A DNA stretch of 64,000 nt, taken from Uloborus plumipes (lineage: Eukaryota; Arthropoda; Arachnida; Araneae; Uloboridae). The stretch spans positions 1-64,000 of the forward strand of contig JAXGGA010004740.1 of NCBI GenBank assembly GCA_038373865.1, given 5' to 3'. Made by a program: the position numbers and the translations under genes. Under the pieces are notes generated by a model. The model was not told the origin of the DNA, did no database searches, and saw only the letters and a program-made list of their open reading frames with translations. Of the stretch, positions 34,240-46,189 are shown in pieces (position 1 is the first letter of the stretch; each line of letters opens with the position of its first letter).

Positions 34240-36091
34240 GGGTCTTGCTGTCCGAGGACAAACTGCAGTAGAAATGGGGTGAGCGTGTCACAGCTCAGCC
34301 AACTAAAAATTAAAGTGCAAACTCTTGTAACAAACCACTTGATCTGTTAAAAGTAATAGTTCGCACACTTTTACGTAAAAATTTTAAAAACTGTCTACAT
34401 TATTAATTTTCATCCCTATATGCAACATTATAAATGGCAGTATGAAAAAAATCATGCTGTTTGCATCACTGATGCAAGCTACGGTTGAACATTTTGATCC
34501 CCGCGAAAAATAATAGACTTGAAGAACAGAAATATTGTATAACTGACTTTCATCTTATCAAGTTCTATTGAAAAGAAACCTTAACGTCACAATTGCTTAT
34601 CTGCATGAAAAAAATAAATGCAAAAAATGGATTGTAAAAAAAAGAGAAATTTCTTTTTTTGAATGCAAAAATGCTAAAACTCTAAAAGATGTTCAAAAGA
34701 TTTTTATTAACACCGTTTGAAGTTTTTATCTAAAACTAACATATACAGGCACTTTGAATTCTAATGTTTTAATTACTTCCGAGAAAAACGTTACTTTAAC
34801 TTTTTAATTAATACTTTAGTACACGTGCTTTTAATAAGAAGGAACAGTTAAAATCAAAAAACAAAAAATCCAGCAAAGAAAAAGCAGCTACAACGGTGCA
34901 AAGTTAATTGAATACTAACACTATGCATTAAAAAAGCTATTTTTGAAAATGTTTTGCACTAAACGGCGTTTTTCGAGAAAAAGATACGAAGTAATTGTTC
35001 TTTGATTTTTCTGTCAGTAAGAAGCAAACATACATTCTATGGGTAAGCTAAAGACTAAGGAACAAGTTCAACATTTAAAAGGATAAGGGTTATCAGCTGA
35101 AAAATCGTTTCACAGAATACGAAAACATCATTTCTTTTTAAAAAATGTATTGTATTTCAATCGATATGGACTATTTTCCAGAATATTTCGAGTGAAACAC
35201 ATTTGTGTTGAAGGAAAAACACCTTTTGTTATTTAATATATAAAGAAGAAACTTATTCGAAGAAAGAAAGATGATTTTATAGCAAATTTCCTCTTCCTTT
35301 TAGTCGATAATGCGAAACAAAATTTAGTTTTTCCATGAGATTTTTTCTAAATTTTAGAAACACCGACGCATTTTATTTTCCTCTCAAGCTAATAGTTTAC
35401 ATCAAAAATTGAAAAATAATATTTTCTTACTTCTTACATTAAAATTATTTTTTTTTCAAAATTAAACACTGATTCTGCCCTGCTAAATTATCATAGTATT
35501 TAAACGAAAATTATGTAACTTTTTGCAATCTGTTTCTCAAACTTCTAGTGTTTTGTTTCACAAATAACTCACAGGAGCAAAATTATCAGGTGAAAAAGGA
35601 TTACTTAAATGATACTCCGATTTCAACATTTATCGTAGTTTAAGTTATCTGCTTATTAGTTTTTTTTAGTCAGCAAAACTTTGCATACTTTTAGTTTTTG
35701 ACAAATAGAACATTAGATTGAAACATAACACACGTTTACTCTTTTCAAGCTAGAAGAATTTTTGATTTTCAAAAAATAAAAAATAAATAAAAGTCAATAC
35801 TTGTGATAAACAGAAAAAAAAAGTGTTTCTCACGAAATACTCGGAATAATGCCCAAACGCCTGATAAATAAAAATGTAAATACTAACATAATTTATTATA
35901 AAATAAATATAAAACTAAATAATTTATTCGAAAGAATGAATGACCACCCCCCCCCCCCCATAAAATGAAAACTAAATGAATCTTCCGTCAGTTTTCTTTT
36001 CATTGCTTTGCTTTGGAATAACCTTATCCTTCATATAGTTCAGAATATTATTGATTATTTAAATGAAAAATGGATTCCGATGCATTAAAAC

Positions 36092-36123
<32 letters not shown>

Positions 36124-36489
36124 TTTGAAAAATGCTTTAATTATTTCAAACATAGAATAAACATGACACGTACTGAAAACAAACCGCAAAATTAAATGAA
36201 GAATGAATAAAATAAATATGATTATTTTATGGAAACTATTAAAAGTTATCAACAACAATTCGGACATTAAGTATACCACTTTCGAAAGAATGACCGGTAT
36301 GTATCTAGCGAGAAGAGTATTTGCAACGCATGGCTGCAAAGGTTGCTTTCTCTACTTTTCTTTGTTTTCCCTCTTTTTTGAGCAATGACGATTGATATTT
36401 AATCTCATTTCCAACGTGCATGATCCTCCTTTAGTCAACTGTCTCCGCCTCCTCCGGACGGTGGCGCCCATGTTCAACACACACTCATG
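34240..36489. other. No gene seen; simple repeats
   Basis: AT-rich, including a C-run at about 35947-35959 and a (TTA)n tract at 36092-36122, which explains the Asn-repeat frame on the minus strand. A GC-richer patch at 36428-36475 (minus: ATGGGCGCCACCGTCCGG) is unexplained and could be promoter-proximal or part of an exon. Confidence 0.4.
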
Positions 36490-36654
36490 CAGACCCGTCA
36501 ATTAGGGGGTGTCAATTCCCCTACCCCAGACTTTATGAAATCAATGTATTAACATGTAAGAAGGCGTAGTTTTTTCTATTTTGGGGATAACTTACATTGG
36601 GACGACGACGCCCTTTGCCCTTCTCTTCTAGAAAAGTTCGAAATGACGGGCCTG
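36490..36654 (+). mobile_element. MITE, CAGGCCCGTCATTT family, copy 3
   Basis: Ends CAGACCCGTCAATTAGGGGG and TTCGAAATGACGGGCCTG. Shares GAAATCAATGTATTAACATG with the other copies. No exact 8-bp duplication remains. Confidence 0.7.
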
Positions 36655-36989
36655 CCCTGCACACATGCGCTCCAACACACACATCTATCGCAGTTCGTGA
36701 TTCCGAAAAGCATAGATTGAATACACGACATCAAAATTATTTTTTTCCTTAAGGAAGAATTTACATATTTGTTAGTACAGAAAGATATGAGTTACAATAA
36801 CTTCTCCCGTTTCGTTTAAACCATTAATTGAGACTATTTCAAAACGATCTGGTTGTCTTTGCTTGTTAGCCTACTTAAGTATTGTTGCGAGAAACAAATT
36901 TGCTAAAAAACGGAGATTTTATGTTCCTACTTTTGGCAACTACACGCTTTACTTAGTCAGTCTACATCACAGAGTTAAGATACATAGAG

Positions 36990-37103
36990 AGAGTGTATGG
37001 TAACCTTTCCGCCGCCAGAACCTACCTGGCTTTAACCACGTGATCTACAACCACCGTAGCGGATCATAGCATGCACTTCTATGGAGATGAACTGTTGTTT
37101 TGA
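36990..37103 (+). promoter_or_regulatory. GC-richer patch upstream of the THAP exon, possible promoter
   Basis: Contains CCTTTCCGCCGCCAG and CCACGTGATCTACAAC (37037-37052). The 15-mer CACGTGATCTACAAC recurs on the minus strand in the CpG-rich patch at 41530-41545. CACGTG is an E-box core. Location just before the exon suggests a promoter or 5' UTR; this is inference. Confidence 0.35.
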
Positions 37104-37180
37104 GATAAAATTGTTTCTAAATGTTGTGCATTTGGATGCAAAGAAAAATCGGTCAAGGGAGGACCAATAACATTCCATAG
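37104..37180 (+). CDS. THAP-type zinc finger exon, N-terminal part
   Basis: The frame reads SKCCAFGCKEKSVKGG then PITFHR and ends AG/GTAAGT (donor at 37181), with Arg split by the intron. The spacing C-x4-C after a short N-terminus and a later FHR is the start of the THAP DNA-binding domain (C-x2-4-C-x35-50-C-x2-H) found in P-element transposases and in domesticated host proteins. The second zinc half must lie in later exons, which I could not find. An in-frame TGA lies at 37101-37103 and there is no ATG; the codon where family members would have Met reads ATT (37110-37112). So this is a pseudogene, a transposon relic, or an exon with an unseen 5' exon. Confidence 0.55.
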
Positions 37181-37571
37181 GTAAGTTTAGTCTGCAATAA
37201 TATCTCAGTTATTTTCAAAACTCTTGCTTTAATTGTTAAAAATAGAGTTAGAAAGATTTTTATCACTTTTTTGGCGAGTAACATTTTATGAACAAAATTA
37301 ACAATTTTAGTTGAGCGTTTTCGCTTGCTATCTTTGATCACACAGAATGTATAGAAATCGATATCCTCATCGATAGTGTAAATTTGTGACTTCAATAAGT
37401 TCTATTTCAACAAATTAATGTTTTTGCATAGTTTGTGGGGAATGTAAAGCCTTGATTTAAATGCCATTAAATTACCATTTAAACATTTTATTCAATTAGA
37501 AGTATTTGCCCTTTCTTTCTGAAAAAAGTTACAGCAAAAGTGAAATACTTTCGTAATTCGACCTTTTTGCA
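37181..37571. other. Putative intron of the THAP-type gene
   Basis: Begins GTAAGTTTAG. AT-rich, with no acceptor plus coding continuation recognised before the foldback element. Confidence 0.35.
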
Positions 37572-37579
37572 CTATTCAT

Positions 37580-40346
37580 TAGAGTGGAGCGAAAAAAACA
37601 AAGTTTTTATTTTCGAATCGTAATAGTGCGGAAAAGTTGCGATTGGTGAAGAGTTATAAAACAAAACAAAAATTTTTGAAATCGGATAATATCTTCCGTT
37701 CCCGCAACAAGCCTGAAATTTTGAAAAAATTAAAATTTTCATGTGTTTTTAGCGATTTTTTAAAATTTTTGTTTTAATGTTTTATTAATGCTCTTGGACG
37801 GAAAAGTTACGTTTGGTGAAGCCTTCTGAAATTTTGAAAAATATATTGAAATCGAATAATACCTTCTGATCCAGGAACAAGCCAGAAAAACCAAAAAAAT
37901 AAAATTTCAGCTTTTTTTGGGGTGATGAAAAAAAATTAAAAAAATATGTTCTCATTTTTTTTTCTTTTTTACCCGGTATCATAGTGTAAAGCCTTTTAAA
38001 AAGCACTATATTACTCTTTAACATTAATTTTTTTCTTCATTTTTCAGGTATCTTCTAAACATGCAAAACTACCATTTTTTACAACAATGAAACATTTTCA
38101 AATAATCGAAAGTTATAAAATAATTTCCAAAATTTCTGCAATCCAGTACAAAAATCCACTAAATAAAACACCCACTCCTAAAATAAACGCTAATTTTAAT
38201 CACTAAACTATAAACAATTTTAATACCCGACTAATTATATAGTTTCTTAATCCCCTTTTGTAGTCTGTGCCTTCTATAATTACGTTACCTAACTTAACTG
38301 ACTACCCACAGAAGCCTTTAACATTAATTTAATTAGAAACTAATTTTAAAATTAAAACTTCTTTAAAATTAAACCTAGTTAGGTTAGGTAGTGTATAGAA
38401 TGAGACTGTAAAATGCAATTAAAAATTCAGAAACTAACATATAATGAGGTAGGGATAAAAAATATTGTTCATCTTATGAGTGAGTGTTTTATTCAATGGA
38501 TTTTTGTACTGAAAAAGTTAAACAAATTTAATAATTAGGTATGGGTAAAAAATTTCATGTAAATGTTATCCATTATTTTTTGCTTTTTAGTTACTTTTAG
38601 TTGGCAAGGTTATCTTGGTGCCTACAGTAACACAGTCCCAGGCAAAGTGGGGCAAGGTGTAACAAAAATTAAGGATTGGAAAGCATTTGACAAGGAGAGG
38701 GCACTACTGCCCCACACACCCCATTAGCCTTATGCAAAAAATGTTAAAACATGTTATCATGACAACTGAACATTTGAAACACGATTGCAGAGAAACTTGT
38801 GATTAAAAGGTTACTATAAGCATCTCGGTGATGATTTTGGAACACATTTCATATGAAAGCCATAAATATAAGGAATGTATTAGTGTAGAAGACAAAACAA
38901 ATTTTAGATTTTGTTGATTTCTAATTTTTCATACACAAAATTATTTTAAAATAAATAATTAAATTTAAGTTTAAAAAACTAAAAAATACGCATTTAGAGT
39001 TAATCAAACTGTAAAGCTTTAAACCATTTCAAATTACAAGTTTACATGAACCTTATAATACATCAACATGTAATATAGTTTAGCCTTTAGTACTAATAAT
39101 AGCATTCAATAACATCAACAAGTAATAATATAGTTTAGCCTTTAGTATTAACAATAGTATTAAATATATCACTTTTATATTTTTAAAGAACGTGAATTTT
39201 ATCTTTTATTCAGAGTTACATACATACTGACAAACCACATGTGAAACTAGTAAAAGCGTATTAAAAACAAAAGCGCCATTAAAAAACAACTGGGAGCTAA
39301 ACAGAAAAAAATAATACATAATTTTTACATACAACTTCATACCCATACCTAATTATTAAATTTGTTTAACTTTTTCAGTACAAAAATCCATTGAACAAAA
39401 CACTCACTCATAAGATGAACAATATTTTTTATCCCTAAACGATAAACTATTTTAACCTCATTATATGTTAGTTTCTGAATATTGAATTGCATTTTGCAGC
39501 TTATTCTATACACTACCTAACCTAACTAGGTTTAATTTTAAAGAAGTTTTAATTTTAAAATAAGTTTCTAATTAAATTAATGTTCAAGGATTCTGTGGGT
39601 AGTCAGTTAAGTTAGGTAACATAATTATAAAGGGGATTAAGAAACTGTATATGACTACAAAAGGGGATTAAGAAACTGTATATAATTAGTTAGGTATCAA
39701 AATTGTTTATAGTTTAGTGATTAAAATTAGCCTTTTTTTTGGAATGGGTGTTTTATTTAGTGGATTTTTGTACTGGATTGTAGAAATTTTGGAAAATATT
39801 TTATAACTCTCGATTATTTGAAAATGTTTCATTGTTGTAAAAAATGGTAGTTTTGCATGTTTAGAAGATACTTGAAAAATCAAGAAAAAAATTAATGTTT
39901 AAGAGTAATATAGTGCTTTTTAAAAGGCTCTACGCAATGATACCGGGTAAAAAAGGAAAAAAAAAATGAGAACATTTTTTTTTTAAATTTTTTTCATCAC
40001 CCCAAAAAAAGCTGAAGTTTTATAATTTTTTGGTTTTTCTGGCTTGTTTCTGGATCAGAATCTATTATTCGATTTCAATATATTTTTCAAAATTTCAGAA
40101 GGCTTCACCAAACGTAACTTTTCTGCCCAAGAGCATTAAAATTAAACATTAAAACAAAAATTTAAACAAATCGCTAAAAACACATGAAAATTTTCATTTT
40201 TTCAAAATTTCAGGCTCGTTGCGGGAACGGAAGATATTATCCGATTTCAAAAATTTTTGTTTTGTTTTGTAACTCTTCACCAATCGCAACTTTTCCGCAC
40301 TATTACGATTCGAAAATAAAAACTTTGTTTTTTTCGCTCCACCCTA
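37580..40346. mobile_element. hAT-like foldback element with about 1-kb inverted arms
   Basis: The left arm (37580 to about 38550) and right arm (about 39350-40346) are inverted copies along their whole length. They begin TAGAGTGGAGCGAAAAAAA and, read inward from the right, TAGGGTGGAGCGAAAAAAA. A perfect 8-bp duplication CTATTCAT flanks it (37572-37579 and 40347-40354) and fits nTnnnnAn. The roughly 0.8-kb centre has no transposase. The right arm carries a local duplication of AGGGGATTAAGAAACTGTAT (39631-39682). TIR start TAGRG matches the hAT YARNG rule. Short frames inside (37785-38024, 40184-40366) are not genes. Confidence 0.88.
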
Positions 40347-40354
40347 CTATTCAT

Positions 40355-41340
40355 CTGTCGGTATGACCTTATACCGCACAAGCAGAATGAAAGGGCGTGT
40401 CTCAAAAATTGCGTTTTTAAAAAATCACCTCCCCTACTGATGTTTTTTTATTCATTCTCTATTGAACTATGTGTAACTAATTATCAATTGTTCGTACATA
40501 CGTAAAGCAACGGCTTTTTTAAATATTATTTCTCGCAATTTCGGGCGAAGGGGGGGGGGGAGTCTCAGATAGTTTTCCAACAGCTTAGCAGGGTATTTTG
40601 TTCCTGTAAAGAAGTTTCAGTGAAGATTAAAGTTATTTAATTTTGGCCTTTTTAGTTACTTATTGATTGATGGTTGAAAAAGTTATGATTTTTTTTTAAC
40701 AAATTGTAATAAAAGTTAGAGAATTCTAGTTTCTAAAAGAGGGCTTGACCCCCCCCCCCCCCCCGCCTCCCCCCATATGGGGGGCAGTGCCTACCACCTG
40801 ATGAAAGTTTAGCCAATTTTAGTATTTATTACAGATCGAGAGAGGATTTCAAAACTATTTTGAGAAATGTCCCTTTCTCGTGGGATATCGTTATGAATAT
40901 TACATACAAATTAATATTCTAAATATAGATTTTAAGGACTAATATTTAAGCAAATTTTTTCTTTTCGAAGTACATGTTCATTAAGGATTTTAATGAAAGT
41001 GGTATATTTTACGAAGATTAAAAGATAAATAGATGCTTGTGTTAAAATAAAAACACCCTTTGACAAATGCTGGTATAAGATGTCAGAATTTTTATCTCTC
41101 TGTGTGTGGGGGGGGGGAGAGTTCCGGCATGTTGCCTGTTTTCAAACAGTAATGCATATCACCCTGGATTTTTGATAAATGTTGCTCTTTTTAAATATCG
41201 CTCAAAACCTTCAAAGTTTAAGTCTTGAAATCGCTTATTTGAAACTATACTTGGTGCATTCCCCCTCCCCCCCCCCCCCCGAAAAAAAGAAAAAAAACTT
41301 TTGAAACCTAATTTGAAACAAGTAGAAAATTCTATTTTTC
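40355..41340. other. No gene seen; homopolymer tracts
   Basis: AT-rich with G-runs (40551-40560, 41108-41117) and C-runs (40748-40764, 41264-41280), and a CCCCCCATATGGGGGG palindrome near 40771-40786. No element boundary identified. Confidence 0.45.
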
Positions 41341-41389
41341 TATTTCGTGCCATGGATTGTTTGTCGGAGATGGAACTTGCAAGCAGCAA

Positions 41390-41600
41390 ATAAACAAATG
41401 TCTCGCGAAGCGATCGAAATGATCGAGCGAACGAAAAGCGCAAGGAAGCATTTGCCTACCAACAGCTTGCAAATGATCGCCAAAAATTTTACCGCGCCAG
41501 AGCGTCAGAGAGAAAGAGAGAATTTCGTTGTAGATCACGTGATATATCTTAGCGCTACTGACATCCACTGCTTCACCGGGAGATGCGCGGTCTATTCATT
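41390..41600. promoter_or_regulatory. CpG-rich patch, possible promoter
   Basis: Dense CpGs in an AT-rich setting (TCTCGCGAAGCGATCGAAATG, GATCGAGCGAACG, ACCGCGCCAGAGCG). It contains TCTCGCGA, the core of a known metazoan promoter element (TCTCGCGAGA), and a GATCACGTGAT palindrome within a minus-strand CACGTGATCTACAAC. Open frames cross it on both strands (41347-41652 plus, 41332-41568 minus) because the island is stop-poor; neither shows a domain. Confidence 0.35.
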
Positions 41601-41652
41601 TTTAGTCTGTGGTCTACATACATCGACAGATTCATTTATGACATCAAAATAG

Positions 41653-42500
41653 TTTAGTTGCTGGATAAAGGCTTTAACATACGTGGTTCCCGCAAAAATC
41701 GCTAGACAAGTAGCCAGACGGTTTACTGCAGATTACACTAGGCGAAGGGTTTAAATGGTGATATAAGAAAGGATCAAGAAAACAAATAATCTAGCTTTTA
41801 TGTTTTTGAAGAGAGAAACAAAAGTTCTCTTACTACCACCAACTCCAAAGGCTAAAATCTAACATTGAACACATGCAGAGAACATAACCCGTTTAAAACT
41901 CAAATGAAATCATGATTTGATTGCACTAGTGTGCAGTCTCTGCTTCTCCAAAATTAGGAAGAGAAGAATGATTCAGAAACGTGCCAGGACGTAGGAAATC
42001 AGAAACTTCGGGAGATAAATCTAGTTGTTTGCTAAAATCAAGTTATTACGTCTAATCTATTTACGTACAACGCTGGGAGTGTAGATAAATAGATTGCACA
42101 ACAGAAATTGCCTTTAGGCTAGAACCTCGGATTATCAATTAGTTTAGTCAATGCATTTAAATTTACTGATGGATTGTCTAATAAATTTCAGAATAGTGTG
42201 CTCTTGTAATCATATTTATAAAAGCTTGCTTGAGGTTTTAAGATAGTAATGCAAAATTGATTCTTTCGGGAGTGTATAACTGCGAAATAGAGTGCTTGAA
42301 AGGGCCCCAAAAAAGAGTTTTTCGAGTTACTTTCTTCCGGGATAAGAAATGCAAACTTCTATTTTTCGTGCATGCACTCCACTGATCTACGCCTCAATTT
42401 GAGTTTGGGAAAATTGCTTAACAGTGTTTCTGTGTTTCAGATGTCTATTCATGTCAAAAAAGCTATGGTTTTTTGAACTTGTTTTTGCTTAGTGCCTTTA
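41653..42500. other. No gene seen
   Basis: Unassigned sequence between the CpG patch and the repeats starting at about 42505. No coding signal. Confidence 0.4.
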
Positions 42501-42504
42501 TAAT

Positions 42505-42570
42505 GTCAGAAGAGTCCGACTCGGATGGCGTGGTCCCGGGTTTGATTCCCGGCCTGGACATGGATGTACT
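42505..42570 (+). repeat. tRNA 3'-half-like SINE fragment
   Basis: GGGTTTGATTCCC (42538-42550) is a good B-box with flanking complementary CCGG, preceded by GACTCGGATGGCGTGG. The A-box side is weak. It is followed by a (CT)n tract at about 42575-42593. Confidence 0.4.
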
Positions 42571-42592
42571 TTCTATCTCTCTCTCTCTCTCT

Positions 42593-43965
42593 TTTTAGCC
42601 TACTTTCCCGTTAAAAATAAAAGAGACGAAAAAAGTAATAAAAGTGGCTTAATGCATCTAAAAAATATCGCCAAGTCCAAAAAATATCGCCAAGTTCAAA
42701 AAATATCGCCAAGTCCAAAACAAAGTCAAAAAGAAACAAAAAAAAAAGAAAGAAATACCTAAAAATTAAAAATTTGAAAGTAGGGTATTGAGATGGGGAA
42801 TTTGTGTGTCGGTCGGTCGGTCTGTCTGTCCCCCCCCCCCCCCCCCCAATAACTTTTGAATGAACATTCCGATTTGGACAAACTTTTTTTTGTTGGAAAG
42901 ATCTCGGCGAGTACAGCTGATTCCCACATTTGATTTTTCGATTTGAACAATTTTTGGTTCAACTTTGAGCCGTTCAAACAACCTGGCCCGCGATATTAAC
43001 TTTTTAGTTAACAGTCCGATTTGAACAAACTTTTTTTTGTTCGAAAGATCTTTTCAAGGATACTTCATTTCCGTATCTACATTTTCGATTTGAACAATTT
43101 TTCGTTCAACGTTGAACCGTTCAAACAAGCTGTCACCCCTAATAACTTTTGAGTGAACAGTCCGATTTAAACAATTTTTTTGTTCGAAGCATCTCGGCAA
43201 GGATACTTTATTACCGTATTTAAATTTTAAATTTGAACATTTTTGGTTCAACATTGAACCATTCAAGCAACCTTTCCCCACCTAATAACTTTTAAGTGAA
43301 CAGTCCGAATTGAATAAACTGTTTTGTGTTCGAAAGATCTTATCAAGAATACTTCATTCCCGTTTTTAAATTTTCGATTTGAACAATTTTTCGTTCAACA
43401 TTGAACCGTTCAAACAAGCTCTCACCCCTAATAACTATTGAGTGAACAGTCCGATTGAAAAAAACTTTTTTTTGTTCGAAAGATCTCGGCAAGGATACTT
43501 CATTACCGTATGTAAATTTTCAATTTAAACATTTTTTCGTTCAACATTGAACCGTTCAAGCAACTTTTCTCCACCTAATAACTTTTAAGCGAACCGGCCG
43601 AATTGAATAAACGTTTTTTGTTTAGAAGATCTCGGAGAGACTCATTCTCATACTTCACTTTTCAATTTGAACCATTTTTCGTTCAATGAAGAACCGTTCA
43701 GAAAAAATTTTAACATGAGCGCCTACTGGGAAATTTAAATTGAATGTTGATTCTGAACTTAAAGGCAGATTTCCTTCAAACTAACTTTGTAAGAAAACGT
43801 TTTTGATAAAAAATGTATGTAAAGTACTTTTCTGAAAAATCTTCTGTGAGGACTCTGATTCCGACTCCGACTCCGCAAACATGGCGGAAATGCAGGCTCA
43901 GAAAGAAATGACTGACTGGGCAGACGATTTTTTGTTTATTTATTCATTCTTTTGTTTAATTTATT
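42593..43965 (+). repeat. Composite repeat with six tandem ~145-bp units, copy 1
   Basis: Starts TAGCCTACTTTCCCGTTA, then ATATCGCCAAGTCCAAAA repeats (about 42664-42720), a GTCGGTCGGTCGGTCTGTCTG stretch, a C-run, then six units. Each unit starts near CCTAATAACTTTTGAGTGAAC and contains AGTCCGATTTGAAC, GTTCGAAAGATCTC and CATTGAACCGTTCAA; the starts are near 42845, 42990, 43135, 43277, 43423 and 43571. It ends in GATTCCGACTCCGACTCCGC and a (TTA)n tract (43961-43986). Minus frames reading FERLKVEPKIVQIE-like peptides are translations of these units, not genes. Confidence 0.85.
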
Positions 43966-44269
43966 ATTATTATTATTATTATTATTTGGCAGACGATTTT
44001 TTTTTGTTTACAAAAATTTTTCATTCACGAGAGCATTTTATTCTTTATTTATATTTAACAACTGGCAACGGATTAAAAATAAAATTCGAGACATTTTACT
44101 AACGAACGAGGTTTTTTTTCTTTCTTTGATAAAATGTGTTTAGATGTTCTTTGTACTTTTATTTTATTTATTAATTTTTTTTCTTTTGAAAATGATTGTG
44201 AAATTTTTCTACGGAAGAACTATAACAGTTACATTCTTTAAAAGGTGCGACAAAACTTTACTTACTCGT

Positions 44270-44425
44270 TTATTTACTTTTTACGTGTCCATTTCATCTG
44301 ATGAGAGGGGTATATTTTGCTTTTAGAAATCAGCTTTAAGTGCTATAAAGGTATGTTTGACATAACTTTCAGTTTCAGATATTCAAGAGAATATTGATCA
44401 GATGCTAGAATGCCGATTTCTTCAC
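44270..44425 (+). repeat. Dispersed repeat shared with 8655-8845
   Basis: Shares TTTACTTTTTACGTGTC, AAATCAGCTTTAA and GAGAATATTGATCAGATGC with 8655-8845, and ATCAGATGC-AGAATGCCGAT with 63467-63490. Confidence 0.55.
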
Positions 44426-44429
44426 CAGA

Positions 44430-44538
44430 AAACAACAAAAACCACGCCCACTAATATGTAAATGCATTGATTTCTCAAAATCTATGGGGGGGTGGGCAAT
44501 GACAGCCCCCCCCCACACACACATCAATGACGGGCCTG
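44430..44538 (-). mobile_element. MITE, CAGGCCCGTCATTT family, copy 4, truncated
   Basis: The right end ...ATGACGGGCCTG (44527-44538) is intact. The ACCACGCCCAC and TGCATTGATTTCTCAAA segments match the reverse complement of the other copies. The far end is missing. Confidence 0.6.
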
Positions 44539-44539
44539 G

Positions 44540-46185
44540 TCTGGAGATCATTCTCGACTTATGAAGGACAGCCTAGAAGTTTCGTTCAAGAGACATACCT
44601 TTCTTCTTTTTTTTTTTTTGGAAAAGTCTACATTGTTTGGTACATTTTTAGAAGAACTGTACAAGTGCTTCTGTAGAGAATACCTTATTAGTGTTGAATG
44701 TTCTGGAACTTAATACTTCAGTTTTTATTTTCACTGATAACTCTCGTTCTTGTAAACCAGATGCTATAGTCACACCAGGAAACCATACCATAGTGTTATA
44801 AAGGGAAAAAAAATTAAATAAATAAACATAAAAAGAAAGCAGTAAAACATGTTTTGGAAGCATAAATAATTTGCCCTCGTGTCGATGTCATTGAAATATG
44901 ACGCCTTAACATCTGCCAAAATTTTAAGAAAAGTCCTCACTTAAAGCGAGTTTCATGGAGTAATGGAAGATATCTTTCTCACGCTTTGCAGATTATTGCC
45001 GTGACAATGTGCAGTCAGTTAAATTTCAAGGTTCCTCCATTTTCTCCTCAATTCTTTAAATTCGGTCCTTTTCTTAAAATTGCTGGGCTGCAGACTCTTA
45101 AGATCACTTATCTTGTGTCGAAAAATGTCTCATTATGCTCTTCAGTTGCTACCTATCTTATTTTTACTCATTGTATACTATTCGTGTGGATTCCTTGTAT
45201 CATAAAAAACATACTTATTATTGAAAACATGATAGATGGAATTTCTATCTTCGTCTTTATCAACCCATGCAGAGATTTAAGAAAAATAAAACACTAAATA
45301 TGATTACTGATGAACCTTTCTGTAACAATCTCAAAAAATGCGTATCAGCAAAATTTTTCAAAACTTATTGTTTTAAATATTTAGTAATTAGTTATTGTTA
45401 TTATTTATTAATATATTTATTTTTAAATATACGAAGAGAATAATATAAATTCAGCTCTAAAAATAGCCTTTTTATTCTTCAAAATAGCTCTTAGAAACAC
45501 TTTCCTTCATCAAGTTCTATTAGAAATCCTTTCTCAATTCCTTACGCAAAAAAATCCTTTTTGCCTGAAAAAGAAAATTTTGTAATTATCATTCTCGTCT
45601 GGAGAAAAAAAAAACACTTTGCACAGTGAATCTGCAATTTCACACATTATTAAACTTAAATGACAGTAATACTCAAAAAAGTTCTCGAGGCGAAATTTGA
45701 ATTTTTGTCCATAATGAAAGTGCGCTATGTTTTTCGTTCTTTTTATTTTCAAACACTTTTTTCTTTCCATATTTGTGACCTCTATTTTTTGAAAAACATT
45801 CAAATAATTTCGGGCAATTTACCTTGATTTGACTGGAGAAGCACGTAATTCAAAGAAAATTACCCATCTTAAGCTTAAACAGTTGTTAGGTGCGGAACTT
45901 TTTGCATCTAATTTATTTTAAATAGTTTTAGAGATAAAAATAGGTTTTTTGAGAATAGTTTGAATATTTTTTTTAATACTTGAACCTAATTTAAATTTTT
46001 AGAATGCAACAATAGCGTTTCACCATGAACACATTCAAAATTACCTATATTTCAGCTGTCGATAAGACATTTTCGAAGTCAATAAGAATAGGTAAAGTTA
46101 TAGTCTAGCTCTGGTAAATAAATGCTTGCCCTTGAACAAGCTCATTTATGTTTAATTTAAAAGAGGAGAAGTTGTTAGATTTTTA
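44540..46185. other. No gene seen
   Basis: AT-rich. The plus frame at 44986-45297 (103 codons) and minus frame at 45534-45803 lack any recognised motif, and their composition fits chance in stop-poor stretches. Confidence 0.4.
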
Positions 46186-46189
46186 GAAT

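Noticed and set aside
41347..41652. 101-codon plus-strand frame in the CpG patch
   Set aside because: The island is stop-poor and a minus frame overlaps it; no domain, no splice sites consistent with the frame.
42759..43281. FERLKVEPKIVQIE-type repeated peptides on the minus strand
   Set aside because: They are translations of the tandem ~145-bp units, truncated at different points, with no consistent start or stop across copies.
44986..45297. 103-codon plus-strand frame
   Set aside because: AT-rich, hydrophobic composition, no motif, no homologous second copy or splice context.
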